NCBI GenBank assembly: GCA_027531445.1 | Contig: JAPZRK010000004.1 | Span: 51,397 to 115,396, forward strand | Reading direction: 5' to 3' | Source: Leptospira sp. | Lineage (GTDB): Bacteria > Spirochaetota > Leptospiria > Leptospirales > Leptospiraceae | Length of the DNA stretch: 64,000 nt | Shown here: positions 62,072-64,000 of the stretch, piece after piece | How positions within the stretch are numbered: the stretch's first letter is position 1 | Layout of the letters: every line of letters begins with the position of its first letter | Made by a program: the position numbers and the translations under genes | Notes under the pieces: generated by a model | Seen by the model: the letters and a program-made list of their open reading frames with translations, nothing else | Told to the model about the DNA's origin: nothing | Databases searched by the model: none

Positions 62072-64000
62072 ATGTTACCTTCTTTATTTTTATCTTAAAC
62101 CGTATTGCTTTTATAGGCAATTACCAACCCAGAAAGTGTGGAATTGCCACGTTTACCACAGATTTATGTGAATCCATATCTTCCGTTTATCCTAATACAA
62201 GCATTATTGCCATACCAGTTAATGATTCAGATGAAGGTTACGAATACCCGTCTAAGGTGCGATTCGAAATTAAAGAAGATGATATTGATTCTTATTATCG
62301 TGCCGCAGATTTTTTAAATAATAACAATGTAGAGATCGTCTGCCTCCAATTTGAATATGGCATCTTCGGAGGTGCCTCTGGAAGTTACATATTATCTTTG
62401 TTACGTGACTTGCGAATGCCAGTCGTTACCACCTTACATACCATACTAAAAAACCCATCGGAAGACCAGCGAAAGGTCATTGAACAAGTCATATCTCTTT
62501 CTGACCGTATCATAGTAATGAGTCAGAATGGCATCGAATTGCTAAAAACAATCTATGGCATCCAATCCATTAAAATAGATTATATTGGCCACGGTATCCC
62601 TGACCTTCCATTTGCCGATTCAAGTTTCCATAAAAGCCAATTTGGGGTGGAAGGAAAGACCGTAATACTAAGCTTTGGACTCATTTCACCAAACAAAGGG
62701 TTAGAGTTTGTCATATCAGCATTACCCGAAATCATCAAAAAACATCCTGAAACTGTTTATATAATACTTGGAGCCACTCACCCACATGTTGTAAGAAATG
62801 AAGGCGAAGCATACAGAACGAGATTAGAAGAATTAGCAAAAAAACTAGAAATAGAAAAAAATTTAATATTCTTCAACAAATTTGTAAGTATTGAAGAACT
62901 TCTTGAATTTATAGGAATTACTGATATTTACATCACCCCTTATCTCGAATCTACACAAATTGTATCTGGCACTTTAGCATATATGTTAGGTGCAGGAAAA
63001 GCAATTATTTCTACTCCATATTATTATGCAGAGGAAATGTTAGCAGAAGAACGTGGTATACTCGTGCCATTTCAAAATTCTGATCAAATTGCCATTGAAG
63101 TAAATACTCTACTCGATCATGAAGCAAAACGACATGAAATCCGAAAGAATGCCTATCTGTTTGGAAGATCCATGATTTGGTCAAAGACGGCAGTTCAGTA
63201 TATGGATTCCTTCGAAAAAGCGAAAGAAGAAAGAAGATATTTTTCTGAATTAGGTTTTGATAGACCATTGCCTACTGGCATTCGGATCGGATATCCCAAG
63301 CTCAAATTAGATCATCTTAGACATCTAACGGATCAAACTGGATTGATTCAGCACGCATATTTTACCCTTCCAAACTACAATGAAGGATATTCAACTGATG
63401 ATAATGCACGAGCAGTAATCGTTTGTACACTCCTCATGGAACAAGGTAATGACGAAGTAATTGATCTAGCCTATCGTTATCTTGCTTACCTATGGTATTC
63501 TTATAATCCCAGCACAAAGAGATTTCGTAACTTTATGGATTATCAAAGAAACTGGTTAGAAGAAAGTGGGTCCGAAGATTGCCATGGAAGATCCTTACTG
63601 GCCTTAGGAATCGTTTTAAGTAAAACGGATGAACCAAAACTACCTTCTATTGCAGGAAGACTCTTTGAAGAAGCCCTACCTACTATTTTAAATACATCAA
63701 GCCCTAGATCTTGGGCTTTTGCAATATTAGCAATCAATGAATATTTAAAGCGATTTGACGGAGATCGAAGAGCAGAACAAGTTCGAGATAAGTTATCACA
63801 TCAACTGATGAACTTATATGAGGAAAATCATTCAGATGATTGGTTATGGTATGAAAAAAGTTTAAGTTACTGCAATGGAGTATTGCCTCATGCCTTACTT
63901 GTAACAGCCGTAGCAACTCAAAATGAAGATATGAAAGCGATCGCACTTACTTCCCTGAATTGGCTTGGAGATTTGCAAACTTCAGGTTCGGTAGGTGGAC
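62072..64000 (+). CDS. GT4-type glycosyltransferase with helical C-terminal domain; frame slip at the start; runs off the window
   Basis: The body frame runs from a stop at 62041 to the window end without interruption. It encodes IAFIGNYQPRKCGIATFTTD (nucleotide-sugar transferase opening), LSFGLISPNKGLE, and TPYLESTQIVSGTLAYMLGAGKA, all GT4-like. From about RHLTDQTGLIQHA and GYSTDDNARA on, a helical-barrel type domain continues. The only good start, an ATG at 62072 with an AAGGAG site, is in another frame and stops at TAA 62096. Adding one T to the T5 run at 62087-62091 would join ATG and body exactly. Similar two-domain proteins occur near mannoside-processing enzymes, as I recall. Confidence 0.75.

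Noticed and set aside
1..64000. CRISPR array, prophage, insertion sequence or integrated island with att repeats
   Set aside because: No regularly spaced repeats, transposase, integrase, structural phage genes or tRNA-flanked direct repeats were seen.

Overview
The window looks like a chromosomal segment of a Leptospira-type spirochaete, probably from the saprophytic side of the genus. This rests on an AT-rich sequence, many lipoproteins with relaxed spirochaetal lipoboxes ending in HC or SC, a DUF1577-like protein, a Bdr-like coiled-coil protein, and many soluble multi-PAS kinases. The genus call is inference. I see no rRNA, tRNA, CRISPR array, insertion sequence or prophage.

Layout. 1-9.6 kb (minus): a cut-off membrane protein, a very large alpha-2-macroglobulin with a CMEQ thioester site, and a three-gene unit of unknown envelope/cytoplasmic proteins. 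9.7-18.7 kb: housekeeping and signalling genes, namely rsmE, a LolA-like protein, a guaB that resembles eukaryotic IMP dehydrogenase, a PilZ-like protein, a B12-binding radical SAM protein, an EAL phosphodiesterase, a 57-residue proline-rich lipoprotein and tmk. 18.8-26.8 kb: a metal-acquisition island. Two paralogous lipoproteins, an outer-membrane barrel, a substrate-binding protein, an ATPase, a permease and a zinc-ribbon methyltransferase lie on the minus strand. An AztD-like lipoprotein carrying a His triad (HGDHYH) is divergent from them. 26.9-33.6 kb: acyl-CoA dehydrogenase, a membrane chemoreceptor, a thiol-peroxidase-like gene, a relic of a DUF4143-type ATPase, and a HEAT-repeat lipoprotein.

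33.6-44.7 kb: an SGNH hydrolase, a COG4299-type acyltransferase, and two kinase/receiver pairs that resemble each other. 44.7-47.6 kb: a lipoprotein, a serine hydrolase lipoprotein and a START-like protein in one plus-strand operon, then a Bdr-like protein. 47.7-58.2 kb: a lipoprotein/membrane-protein pair divergent from a FecR-domain lipoprotein, a GST, a large hybrid kinase, a small possibly frameshifted gene, and a class III cyclase linked by a 34-residue lipoprotein-like ORF to a second FecR lipoprotein. 58.3-64 kb: a VOC protein and a membrane AraC regulator, divergent from two outer-membrane proteins and a DUF4386 protein. Last comes a two-domain glycosyltransferase whose start is separated from its body by an apparent one-base slip.

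The most interesting system is the metal island. A perfect 15-bp dyad (TGCAAC-N3-GTTGCA) lies in front of its second lipoprotein gene. Near-copies overlap the promoter of the thiol-peroxidase-like gene 6 kb away, which suggests one regulator controls metal uptake and a redox gene. Two further novelty candidates are the cyclase / micro-lipoprotein / FecR unit and a small shared module (LKNG...) carried by the divergent genes at 48959-50344 and 50515-51684.
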